Assembly: GCA_002887195.1 (NCBI GenBank)
Contig: PJAB01000594.1
Location: 1-23,340 of the forward strand
DNA: 23,340 nt
From: Chrysochromulina parva
Lineage: Eukaryota > Haptophyta > Prymnesiales > Chrysochromulinaceae
Reading direction: 5' to 3'
Under the pieces are notes generated by a model that was not told the DNA's origin, did not search any database, and worked only from the letters and a program-made list of their open reading frames with translations. Position numbers and translations under genes: made by a program. This document shows, in pieces, positions 7,001 to 17,300 of this stretch; positions within the stretch are counted from its first letter, which is position 1, and every line of letters begins with the position of its first letter.

Positions 7001-10000
7001 GGCCTCGCGCTCGGCGGCGAGCGCGCCGTTGGCCGCCTCGATCGCCGCCGCACTTGCCTCGGCACCGGCGAGCGCGGCAGCGTGCGCATCGGCCTCAGTG
7101 GCGACGACATCCTCGGCAGCTTGGGCGAGCACCTCGGCCGCCCGCTTGGCCATCGAGAGCGAATACGCGCGCTGGTACTCGACCTTGAGCGCCGCCTGCA
7201 CGTTGCTGATGGCGCTGATCGTGCACGCGCGCGCGAGGCGCATGCGCATCTGATCCGTCCGAATCGCTGGTAGGCGCACTCGGTAGTAGCGTCGCACCAC
7301 GAGCATGCGCTGAAACGTCTGAATCCGTTGGACATACGCTTGGATCTGGGCCTCGAGCCGCTTGCGTATCCGCCTCCCGAGCCAGCCGCGCCATGCCGCC
7401 TGCTTCCGGCACGCTGCCGCGTAGCGCGCTGCCTGCTCGGCCACTACCCGGCGGTGTGCTACCTTCCACCTGAAGAGCGCCTGGATCCGAACGGCCGCAT
7501 GCAACCGGCGCATTGCATGCACCCAGCACGCATCGAAGGCGGTACGCGTCGCCTCGACCACGGCGAGCGCGCCGCCCGAGAGGCCCCCCCAGAGCTCGGC
7601 TGCGTACCTGTGGGGAGGGGGAGGGGGCGCCGTGGTGAGCACGTGCATGCAGGCAGCTCGGCGTGCCAGTGACGAGAGGGCGCCGTGGTGAGCATGTGCA
7701 TGCAGAGCTTTGGAGGCTCCCCCAGCGCTCGTGACGAGAGGGCGCCGTGGTGAGCACATGCATGCAGAGCTCTGGAGGCTCCCCCAGCGCTCGGCAGAGG
7801 GCGCCGTGGTGAGCACGTGCATGCAGAGCTTTGGAGGCTCCCCCAGCGCTCGGCAACGTACTTGTTAATCTCGAGCGTGCGTCGCTTGCGCTTGCGGTAC
7901 GCTCGAATGGCGCGGCTCATCGCCAAGATCGCTCCGAGGGCCACGTCGCCCAACTTACGCTTTATGGCCGCCTCGAGGGCCTCCTGCGCCTGCGTGGCCG
8001 CGGTCACGGCGCTGCGCTTTGCCGAGGTCGCCTGCTCGACGGAGCCGAGCAGTGATCATCAGAGGTCATCAGTGGCAATCAAGGGTCCTCAAGGGTCCTC
8101 AAGGGTCATCAAGGGTCATCAAGGGTCATCAGTCACCTGCTCGACGGCCGCCTGAGTCATCTGCCTCGCTTGCGCGAGCGCATCCGCGGCAGCCGCCCTG
8201 GTGCTCGCCGATCTCTCTGCGGCTGTGGCGGCCTCCAGGCCCATCCGAACGGCCTCGTCGACGCTCGCGCCCGCCGCGGCGCTCACAGGCTTCCCAGCCT
8301 CCTGAGGGGCCAGCCACGGCATCCGCGCGCCAGTCGCCAGCGCGGCGCGCTCGAGCACCAATTGCAAGCTCCCGTTACCTAAAGCGAGCGCCGCCTGCGC
8401 GTCCTCGTCCGCCTCGCAAGTGAGCTTCTCGGATGCTTCGACCGCCTTGAGCTTCTGCTCCGTGGCCGCGGCGCCCGCGACGGCGCGCTTCGCGGCTGCC
8501 TCCGCCTCCTTGGCTTTGGCGAGGCTCGAGTCCGCATGATACGCCTCGCCCGGCCCGAGGCACTTTTCGCGCACGCGTGTCGACTCGGCCGCCTCCACGA
8601 GCGCCGTGTCGAGCGCCGCGAGGGTGTCTGCCTCGGCGGCCGCCGTCTCGAGTGCCGTCGACTGCACGGCCTCGAGCGCCTTGAGTGTTTGGGCCGCGAA
8701 GGTCGCGACCTTCGCATCGGATTGCTGCGTCGCGCGCGCCGCCGTGCTCACACCCACGGCCGCCTCGGCCACGAGTGTCTCGAGCACTTCCTGCGCCTTA
8801 CCGGTCGCTACCTCGGCCGCCATCTTGGCGGCCGTGCATGACAACGCGGCGGCACCGATGGCAGCCTGCGCTGCGACGCTCGAGGCGGCCGCCGCGGCCG
8901 CGGCCGCCTCGGCCGCGCCCGCCGCAGCCGCAGCGTCCTTGGCGTTCGCCTTCGCCTCGCCCTTGCAAATCAGCAACGGCGACGTCAACTGGGCAAACGT
9001 AACCACTCCAGGGTCGAGCCAACTCAGCGCCCCTAAGACGCTCAAGCCTGTGAGAGAGTCGGCGAGGCGCGTGGCGACGGCCGTGCGGGCGGCTTGGTAA
9101 GGCTCCAAAGCGCTCGGATTCGGAACGTCAACGGCGGCAGCCGTGTCGCCCTCGCCACCGTCCTCGGCGGCGGGCGCGGCGCCCTCACTACCAGCAGCGG
9201 ATGTCGGCCCCTCGGCGCTCGACACGGCGCTCGACATGGCGCTCGTCACGGCGCTCGTCACGGCGCTGTCAGCGGAGGTCGGCCCCTCGGCGCTCGTCAC
9301 GGCGCTCCCGCGTGCCGCGTCGGCGGCCGCGTGCGCGGTCGCGGCGTTTGCGCGCGCCGCCTCTGCCTCCTCCGCGCTCTTGGCCACCGGCTCGAAGCCG
9401 CCCGCCGCCGCCGCCGCCGCCGCCGCCGCTCGGCCCGCCGCTTCATAGCTCGCCGCTGCGTATGTAAGGAGCGCCTCGAGTTGCAGTGCCTCGGCTGCCT
9501 TGAGGGCGCTTTCGCGGGCACTTTGGGACTCCGCCTCCGCCTTTTGGGAAGCGTCAGAGGCCATCTGGACGGTGGATGCGGCCTCTGCCGCCTTCTGTGC
9601 CGCCGCCTTGGCCGCCTCGCCCTCCTGCCTGGCCTCAGCCATCGCCTCGCCCACAGCCCTCGCCCTCTCAGCCACCACAGCCTCGAGGATCAGCTGGGCT
9701 CGCTCGGCAGCCCGCTGAGCCGAGGCTTGCGCATGGGTCGCTGACTCCGCCGCGGCTGCCGCACAGGCCTTCGTCTCACCTAGGCAAGTCTCCGCCGCCA
9801 CCGAGGCGCTCGACGCCGCCACCGACGCCTTGGTGGCCTCTTCGGAGCTCGCCTCGGCCGCGGTCTGCGTCTCAAGTGCGACGACGCCCGCCGGCCCATC
9901 GGGCATTGGATCGCGCGACGCCTTCTCGGCACCCTCGGCTGCCTTGCTGAGGGCCTCGGTCGCCTCCTCGTCCGCCATCTTGGCTGCCTCTGCACCCTGC

Positions 10001-13000
10001 CGTGCAGGCTCCACCTCGCCCCTGGCCCGCTCTGCCGCCGCGCTCGCCGTCGCCTCCGCCGCGCACGCGGTGCGGGCCATCACCATCGCCCGGCCCAGAT
10101 CGTTGGTGGTGGCCGCTTTGTCGACCGCCTCCCGTGCCTTGTCGCCATCCATGGCACAAGCGGACGCCAACGCCATCGACTCTGCCGCGGCGGTGGCGGC
10201 TGTGGCGGCGGCCGCCGCAGCCGCTCGCGCCTTGCGCGCGGCATCCTGCGCCGCAGCCGCCGCCTGCGCTGCCTCGTCGGCAGCCTCGGCCGCAAACTTG
10301 GCGCGATCTCTCTCGAGCTCCTCTGCCCTCGCCTGTAGGCTTGCCGTCATGAGTGCGGCGCGCCCCCCCTTTTTCCATCGATGGCGTGCCGCTTCGGCCT
10401 GCCGCTCAGCCTCGATCTCTTCGGCACGCTTCTGGAGGTGGGCCGTCATCACACCTGTCCGGCCGGCTTTGAGCATGCGTCGCTTGGCCTGCTCCTTACG
10501 CGCCTTGGCCACAATCGCGGCAGCTTCCTCCGCGGCCGCCGTGGCCTTGGCCGCGGAGTCAGTGGCCGCGTGGGCAGCCTGCTTCGCCTCCACCATCCCA
10601 GTGCTCGCCGCCCTCGCCGCCTCGGTCACCGACGCTGCTGCCATCTTGACATCCGCTTCGAAGCTCTTTGCCGCGGTCTGCGTCTCGAGTGCGACGACGC
10701 CCGCAGGCCCATCGGGCATCGGGTCGCGCGACGCCTTCGCCACGTGCTCGGCGGCCTTCACCAGCGCTGCCCCAACCTCACGCTCGGCAGCCATGCTCAC
10801 GCCCGATCCCTCTACGGCCGGCGCCACCTTGCTCTGGGCGGCCGCGGCCGACGTCGCAGCCTTGGCAGCGGCTGCCCCCGCCGCCTTGGCGGCCTGCATG
10901 CAGCCGTCAACGTCCTTAGTCGCCGCCGCAGCCGCCGCATTCGCTTGCGCACGCATCGCCTCTGCTGCAGCGTCCGCCGCCTCCGCGGCCGACTGTACAG
11001 CTGCCGCCGCCCCGGAGACCACCTCCGCCGCCGCCGTCATCGCCCTCTCGCTGGCTGCAAGCGCAACCTCGGCCGCCTCGGCCACCACTGCCGCCGCCTC
11101 GGCCGCCGCCTGTGCACGCTCCCTCTCCATTTCCTGTGCCCTGAGATTGAGACCCGCCTGGAACGCAGTCGTCCTTCCCGCCTTTCGGAGCCCCGCGCGC
11201 GCAGCCGCCGCCCGGCGCGCCGCCTCTGCACGCTGGCGCGAAAGCTCCTCGGCTTTGAGTCGGAGCCCCGCCGCGAGGACCTGCGCCCTCGCATGCTTCT
11301 TGAGGCGCTCCTTGGCAGCCGTCGCGCGCGTGGCGGCGCTCGCGGCGCTCGCGGCTACTGCCGCCTCCTTGGCGGCGGCATGAGCCTGGCCGGCACGCGC
11401 CACGGCCATCTCTACTTTGGCCAGCGACGCCGCCGCCGCACGCGCCGACTGCGCCGCCGCGGCCGCCGACTCCGCAGCCGCCTCCAGCCTCTCCATCGCC
11501 GCCGTGCGAGTGGCGCGAGCCGGCGCCTCCAGCGTGCCCAAGGGCAGCGGGTCGTGCGTCGCCTGGGCGAAGCACTCCTTGGCCTTTGCAAGCGCGGTTT
11601 GGGCGGTCGTAGAGGCCTCGGCCGCCGCGGCGGCGCTTGTGGTCGCGGCGCTCACGACCGATTCCGTGGCCTCCGCTGCCGCCGCGGCCACCGCGACGCT
11701 TTCAACTGCCTTGCTCGAGGCCGCCGTACACTCATCGACTTGCTTCTCCTTTTGGGCGCGGAGCGCACTCTCATTGGCCTTGAGCGCCTCCGCCTCTGCG
11801 GCCGTGGCCTGCGTCATGGCAGCCATCGCCGTGCCTGCCGCTGTCGCCGCCGCCGCCTCCCCCTCAGCCGCATGCGCCGCCGCCTCCTTGGCCGCATGCG
11901 CCGCCTCCACCACGAGCAGCGTGGCAGCCTCGGCGGCACGCTGCCCCCGCATGGCCGCCACACGCCGCCGCGCGACCATGGCACGTGCATGCTTCTGCAT
12001 CCGAATGGCGGCGCGCAGCTCCTTGTGAATCTGCGCTCGGATGGCCGACACGTACGCGCGGTCTTGCATCCCGCGCGCGAACGCCTGCAGCGTCGTCGCC
12101 GCCTGGCGCTCAACCTCCTTTTGGGCACGGAGTGCCTTGACCTTCTTGCGTGCCGAGCGCCCGCGGACGCGCGCCTGAATCTTGGTCGTCGCACGACGTT
12201 CGAGCTCCGTCTGCTTGGCTTGTGCCTCCATGTCCGTGGTGAGCTTCACTGTAGAGATCCCCTTGTGCAGCCGACTCCGCGCGAGGATCTGAGCGCGCTG
12301 CTTCGCCACCATGCAACGGTCCGCATGGCCGCGTACGTGCGCCTGAATGGTGGTGGCCGCGTCGGCCTCGACGACGTTCTGTCGACGGATGACCGCCACG
12401 CGCCCGCGATCTCTCCGGCCACGAAATGTGGCTTGGATACTCGTAGCCGCATGGTTCTCCGCTGCCATCCGTGCGGCCTTCGCCTCGGCCGCTGCCTTCG
12501 CCTCGGCCGCCGCCTTTGCGTCGGCTGCCGCTTTCGCCTCGGCTGCCGCCTTATCAGCCGCCGCCTTCAACTCGGCTGCCGCCTTCGCCTCTGCCTCCTC
12601 CCTCTCGCGTGCCAATTGCGCCTCCTTCTCCGCCGCCTCAAGCTGCTTGCGCTCTTCCGCATCCAGCGCGGCGCGTCGTTTCGCCTCGTCCGCGGCGCGT
12701 TTCTTCGCCTCCGCCTCAAGCTGCTTGCGCTCCACCTCCGCTTGCTCTGCCTCTCTCTTCGCCTTCAGGCCCTTTGTCAGCTCGCGATCCGACCGGCCGC
12801 GCGTGATGGCTTGCATCTTGGTCGCTGCCGCCGCCTCATCCTCTGCCTGCTTCTTCGCCTCGGCCTCGAGCTTCAGGCGCTCGCGTTCCGCCAGCTGCGC
12901 CTCGCGCTTCGCCTCAGCCTCGAGCCTCAGAAGATACGCCGCCTCCTCTTCCTCGGCCCGTCGCCTCTCGGCCACCTGCCGCTCCTGCTCCGCCTTGAAG

Positions 13001-13998
13001 GCCGCCATCTCCGCCTCTTTACGCACCCGCGAGAGGGCTGCCGCCGCCTGCATCTCCTTCTTCCCACGAGGCGAGGCGCGCGCGGCGATCGCCGCCACGA
13101 CATTGGCGGCCGGCCTCCAATTCTCAATCGAGCCCGAAGGCACTAACCCGAGTTCGACGGCTTTGACGAGGTCCCCGTACTTTCTGATGTCCCGCTCGAC
13201 GGTCGGGATGAGCTCGAGCCCCGGGATTCGCGCCGACATGTTCACCAGCGTGCTGGCCGCGTAGCGCGCGATGAGCGAGTCGTCATGGGCCACCATCGCC
13301 TCGAAGCGGTCCGCGCCACCTTGTTCGAGGAGTAACTGGCACCACATGTGCTCATTGGAGAGGTTGAGGCACAGCCCCGCCGCGTACGTGACCACCTCGA
13401 GGTCGGGCGAGGCCAGGCAGCGCAGGAGCGCGCCGCTGATGCCTGAGATCACGGGCGGGGCGGGAGGAGCGGGAGTCGAAAGGTGGGGGATAATTCGCGT
13501 GTGCTCAGACGGGTGTGGGGGAGGTGTGGGGGAGGTCGCGGGTAGGCTCGCGATGGTGGGCTAGCGGTCAGCGCTCGTCACGCCCCGCCGCGCTCGCGCA
13601 CCGCTGCCGTCCCGCTCGAAGAGCAGTTTCTTCGTCTCGCGGCTCGCCGTGTCGAAGGAGTCGGAGCACAAGTTACCGAGGCAGTAGAGGGCCCTCGTGA
13701 GCACCTCATTTGAGTCATCCTGCACAAGCAGGGCGAGCCGTGCGAGCGAACCCTCTTCGCGCAGGCGCCGCGCAATGATGGTTGTATCGCCAAGCGAGAG
13801 ATCCTCGTTGCCCAAGGCTTCGGCCAGCTCCTCAAGTGCTTCGAGCCGCACCTCATAGTTTGCATCGCCGAGGCGCACCCGGAGCGACCTGGGAGTCGCC
13901 GACTGCCGGCGCTCCCACTCCGCCTGAACTTGCGCGAGCGACGCGGTTTGCCGGGCGAGCTGCTGCAGCAGGTTGTTCACCTGCTGAGAGTCTCCCAT
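4052..13998 (-). CDS. Giant ARM-IQ-alanine-rich coiled-coil protein, six exons
   Basis: I read it as the join 13998-13602, 13442-8137, 8031-7862, 7607-6971, 6802-5641, 5580-4052; all junctions are GT-AG and keep frame, giving about 3,066 residues. The start MGDSQQVNNLLQQLARQTAS has no in-frame rival. Residues about 40-240 are armadillo/HEAT-like helices (LEALEELAEALGNEDLS, LTRALYCLGNLCSDS, YAAGLCLNLSNEHMW, ARYAASTLVNMSARI). A charged coiled coil follows (about 260-460). IQ motifs, which bind calmodulin or EF-hand light chains, lie near 338, 466, 496, 552, 580 and 612 (for example AATSIQATFRGRRDRGR, TTKIQARVRGRSARKK), with another near 1995 (AVRIQALFRWKVAHRR). Residues about 630-1900 are alanine-rich helical repeats with recurring GRxxxMxAxLQxRAEE units. 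The C-terminal 700 residues are Pro/Ser-rich and disordered, with a short Arg-rich helix near 2900. A cytoskeletal, basal-body or flagellar scaffold fits this layout, but I recognise no orthologue. Confidence 0.75.
5318..5454 (-). repeat. In-frame 60-bp and 21-bp coding repeats
   Basis: A 20-residue unit (ATARPATSWVP...) is repeated with a 60-bp period (taggcacccagctcgtggc at 5323 and 5383). Next to it a 7-residue unit RQQASH(I/A) repeats with a 21-bp period (5418-5433 and 5439-5454). Both lie in the disordered C-terminal part of the giant protein. Confidence 0.8.
5581..5640 (-). other. Intron 5 of the giant gene: minimal family A introner-like element
   Basis: A 60-bp intron, donor GTACAC and acceptor CCTCCCCACAG. 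A perfect 16-bp direct repeat (gatcgccatgtgtacc on plus, at 5566-5581 and 5626-5641) overlaps both splice junctions by one base. The body is the family A core, GCATGCACGTGCTCACCACG, found also in intron 3. It is a multiple of three and stop-free, so the ORF is open whether or not it is spliced; intron status rests on the match to intron 3 and the splice signals. Confidence 0.65.
6803..6970 (-). other. Intron 4 of the giant gene: tandemly duplicated family B intron
   Basis: A 168-bp region made of two copies of the same unit: 6970-6882 (89 bp) and 6881-6803 (79 bp). Each starts GTGAGTCTCGTCAATTGCC and ends CCCCTCGAGCAG. They differ in length by one 10-bp internal unit. The middle junction reads GAGCAG|GTGAGT. 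Upstream exon end CCCTCGAGCAG equals the unit end, so the junction sequence occurs three times. Splicing joins RALEQ to LLVPFDAS; retention gives an early TGA. Confidence 0.75.
7608..7861 (-). other. Intron 3 of the giant gene: family A introner-like array
   Basis: A 254-bp intron, donor GTACGT and acceptor CCTCCCCACAG. It joins EINK to YAAELWGG in frame. It consists of about four tandem units of roughly 60 bp, each with GCATGCACGTGCTCACCACG (some with one change) and most beginning GAGCGCTGGGGGAGCCTCC. That unit start is a near copy of the first bases of the downstream exon (GCCGAGCTCTGGGGGGGCCT), and the donor side GTACGTTGCCGAGC mirrors the acceptor side GTACGCAGCCGAGC. No stop interrupts the reading frame, but the length would shift it. 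Confidence 0.75.
8032..8136 (-). other. Intron 2 of the giant gene: family B introner-like, decamer repeats
   Basis: A 105-bp intron, donor GTGACT and acceptor GAGCAG. The 12-bp sequence CCGTCGAGCAGG spans both junctions (plus-strand 8136-8147 and 8031-8042). The body, 8051-8130, is eight consecutive 10-bp units (AAGGGTCATC type on plus), each giving TTGAT/CTGAT-like branch-point candidates on the sense strand. Retention would introduce a TGA six codons in. Splicing joins ...QAAVEQ to ATSAKRS. Confidence 0.75.
9857..9923 (-). repeat. Internal duplication, copy 1 (DPMPDGPAGVVALETQTAA)
   Basis: A roughly 67-bp stretch encoding SRDPMPDGPAGVVALETQTA is almost identical at DNA level to 10670-10737. 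Both lie in the alanine-rich region of the giant protein, about 815 bp apart, showing a recent segmental duplication. A diverged third relative (THDPLPLGTLEAPARATRTA) lies near 11520-11560. Confidence 0.75.
10670..10737 (-). repeat. Internal duplication, copy 2 (DPMPDGPAGVVALETQTAA)
   Basis: The second copy of the peptide-coding duplication described at 9857-9923, with only a few base changes, in the same frame and orientation. Confidence 0.75.
13443..13601 (-). other. Intron 1 of the giant ARM-IQ gene (conventional)
   Basis: A 159-bp GT-AG intron. The donor is GTGCGC after AGCG, the acceptor is GATCTCAG, and a C-rich pyrimidine stretch precedes it. Splicing joins LLFERDGSG to ISGALLRCLASPD inside the armadillo-like repeat, restoring a frame that otherwise ends at the TAG at 13561. 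No direct repeat is aligned on the junctions. Confidence 0.8.
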
Positions 13999-14321
13999 CC
14001 CTGTCCTCTCGCCTCAGCTCGAGGGGCGCGCTCCGACGTCCTCTGTCCTCTGGAGACTCAACGCGTTCCTCAACGACTTGAAACTTGCGAATTTCAGTAA
14101 CTGCAAGTGATTGAAATGCATGCGCTGCGATTCGACATGAATCTGTCAGAGCGCCCTTTTGAGCTTCGCTCGCTCGGCGCGCGCGGTAATTCCTACCGGC
14201 ACGACCGCCCGACCGTCGTGAGCCCGAGTGGAGTGCGGATCACTCCCTCGCGCAGTCGCCACGCACCTTGCACCGCGAGCGCGCATCGTCCTCTTCGCGC
14301 CCACGCAGACCCGCCGGGATC
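13999..14321. promoter_or_regulatory. Divergent promoter between the two giant genes
   Basis: A 323-bp gap between start codons at 13998 (-) and 14322 (+). Its centre (about 14080-14130) is clearly less GC-rich than anything near it, including TTGAAACTTGCGAATTTC and AAGTGATTGAAATGC, as expected of an accessible core. No TATA motif is evident. Shared regulation of the two large genes is an inference from geometry. Confidence 0.45.
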
Positions 14322-17300
14322 ATGTCCGACGAGTCCGACGACGTCTCTCCACCGACGGCCGAGCCGCTTCTCTTCGAAATCCTCCGCACGATCGAGACGG
14401 CCAAGGAGATGCCGGATGACTGCCCGATGCACCTGCAAGACTTCTTCGATCTGGTGAGCGCGCGCGCGAGCCTCACGCCATCGCTACCGAATCGCCTGCG
14501 CATGGGGCTGCAGCGCGCAGGGAGCGCGTCTCGTCCTGCGTCCATCGCGCACTCTGGACACTGCAGGTTCCCTGGCGTGCATGCGCGCGTGCACTGCTTG
14601 CGCATGCACCTCGCGCGCCGCACCGCGCAAGATGTTGCGAGCCGCTCGGCCGGTTCCGCGCGCGCCCATCACGAGCACGCCTGGCTCCCATCGCTCCAAG
14701 TTCAACGCGCTCACCGCTTCTCCCATCCGCCCCACTCGCAGGTCTGCCGTCTCGTACATGGCAAAAAGGGCTACACAGGCACCAAGGCGTGGCTTGCCAA
14801 GTTCCTCACCCCGGCGTTCACGAACGCGGTGTGCAAGCTGTACGACGTGCTGCGTCTCGCGCGCATGTCCGGTCACTACCCATGTGACGATCAGGTGCGT
14901 CCACTCGCGCGCGCCGCCCGCAGTGAGTCAGTGCCCATCCACTCGATCGAGCGCCCGCCCGACCGCTCGCCCATCGGCCGCGCGCTCGCACCGTGCGCTG
15001 CGCGCGCGCACGTCTGACCGAGCCTGCACCGTATCTCCGCGCGTTGCGCTCTCGCAGAACCTCATGTACCACCTGAGCACGATGATCATGTGCATGCTCG
15101 GCAACACCGACCAGACCATCGAGGAGGACGCCAAGCTCGTGGAGGACTCTCGCGTCGCGTGCACGGCGCTGCAACACTCGGCGTACCGCGTGGTCACGTG
15201 CGCCGACCCGACCCTTTTTCACGCCGACGTGCGTCTCCAGGCGGCCTCCATCCTTTGCAAGTTCGACCGCGTCCGGTTCCACACGCTCCCGGAGTCGCAC
15301 TGCTCCGGCTTCGCGAGCATGCTCGACCAGCTGCTCCTCTCGGCGGGCCTGTTCAAGCTGCAGGAGCTGCTGATCTCGACGCTGCAGGTCTTCGCCAAGC
15401 ACTCGGCCGCGTGCACCGACAAGCTGAGCGTGCTCCAAGCGCGCTACGCGCCCCTCGAGGTCGACGAGCATGCCTCGTACGTGGCGCGCTTGTCGGGCGA
15501 GTCCAAGAGCCTGGGCGTCAAGAGCCAGTCGGCGCGCAAGCTGCTCGCGGCCCTCAACGCGGGCGACGTGAGCTCGCGCGTGCTGTCGCTTCGGCCGCTC
15601 GTGCAGACGAACTTCGGCGAGCAGTGCGCGTGGGGCTCGCGCCGCGACCACCTTGGCTGGTTCGACTTCAACCTCTCCACCATCGACATGAACTACGACC
15701 TGGGCAACCAGCAGACGTGCCGTCGCGAGCTCTTCCTCGACACGGAGCTCGAGTCTCGCGTGGTCGTCGAACCTGACGACGGTGAGCTTGAGCTGCACGC
15801 GGGCCTCTCGCCGGTCGTGAGTGGCGCGCGCGAGGGGCGCTACTGGGTGCGCTTCTTCGCCACGCCCGTTGCGATCCCACTGGAGCCTGTGCCCGACGAC
15901 CTCTCGATCGCCTTCTGCGTGGACGCGGCCGAGGTGGTGACGATCGCAGATCGAATCTTCCCCGCGCTGCCCGAGAGCTGGCGTCCGGTGCTGCCGGCCG
16001 AGCTGCAGCGGCTCCTCGACGAGCGGCGCGCTGCCGCCAAGGCGCTTGAGCGCGCGGCCCGCAAGCAGTCGGTCTCCTCTGTTTCTCTCCCCGTCGGCAG
16101 CGGCGCGCCGGCTCGCTCAAGCGGCAGTGCGGGCAGCTCGGGCAAGGGCGGCAGTGCCAGCATTGGCGCGGGCGCAGTGATGCTCGCCGGCGCGGGCGTC
16201 AAGAGCCCTGCGCCGCGGATGCAGCGCGACTTCGAGCCTCCGAGCGCCGTTGGCAGCGCGCCTCGCACGCCAGCGCCGGCCACTGGTGCCGGCGCGCGCA
16301 AGGTGAGCGCAACCAAGGCGCTTGCAGCCGGTGTAGGCAGTGGCGGCGGCGGCCTCAGCAGCGCCGACGGCAGCGGCTCAGGCGCCAAGTCAAGCGTCCT
16401 GAAGCCGGCGGCAGTCGGCAGTGGCGGCGCCAAGGGCGGCAGTGGCTGGATCGGCGCGGGGGCCATGCCGCGACTGAGCAAGCTGGCAGTGAGTGGCGGC
16501 GCGGCCCCCTCTGCCGCCACGACCAGCCTTGGGCGCAAGATGAGCACGACCTCCCTCGCGCTCGCGGTGGGCCTCGGGCGCACGCCGCCGCCCTCCTCGT
16601 TCAACGTGTCGCAGTCGGCGCTCTCGGACGTGTCCGAGCCCGAAGACCACGTCACCGCGCAGGCGCAGCTCGCGGCGGCCGAGCGCGAGAAGAAGGCGTC
16701 CCCGCCCCCGCCCAAGCCGGCGCCACCGTCGTCCGAGCAGGCCGCTGCGGCCGAGCCGTCGCACGTGCAGCTGGCGCCGCCGCAGCGAGAGGCGGTGGCG
16801 CACGCGAGCGCTTCGATGGGGCCGCCGGCATCGCGTGCTCCAAAGATGGTGGCGCAGCGCCCAGGGACGCCTGCTGTCGCCGCGCCACTACGGGGCAAGT
16901 CGCAGCAGAGCCAGTCGCAGCGGAGCCAGTCGCAGGTCGAGTCGTCAGAGGAGTCGCAAGAGTTTGGCGCGTACAACATGATGCCGACGCCTTCGCCGCT
17001 CATGGCCGGCTCCTCTGCCGCCGCCGGCTCTGCGACGCCAGTTGGCTCGGCCGCGTCCGCGCAACCTCTTGGCACCACGGTGGACGCATCACTGCCCAAG
17101 AGCGTGCAGCAGGGCGCGATGGAGGAGGTGCACGAGACCGCAGATTCAGCGTCACTCGAGGCGGAGCTCGCCGTGAGACAGTTCGCAGAGGCGCAGCCGG
17201 CGCACGACTCCATGATGCCAGAGTCCGAAATGGGCGAGGAGGAGCGCGCGCGACTCGCGATGCAGCTGGAGATGGCCGATGCCGAGGCGAATGCGGCGGC

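Noticed and set aside
7600..7860. A CRISPR-like array because of regularly spaced repeats
   Set aside because: The repeats are about 60-bp imperfect tandem units without unique spacers, inside an intron of a eukaryotic gene.
10381..13146. A 921-codon plus-strand ORF rich in Arg, Leu and Cys
   Set aside because: It is antisense to the IQ and alanine-rich exon of the giant gene. High GC and Ala codons leave the opposite frames open; it shows no domain and only composition-driven Arg/Leu repeats.
14581..15057. N-terminal extension of the long plus-strand frame before 15058
   Set aside because: The frame is open here by chance through two introns and a conserved exon read out of frame. The 14322 start with two phase-0 GT-AG introns gives a coherent protein.
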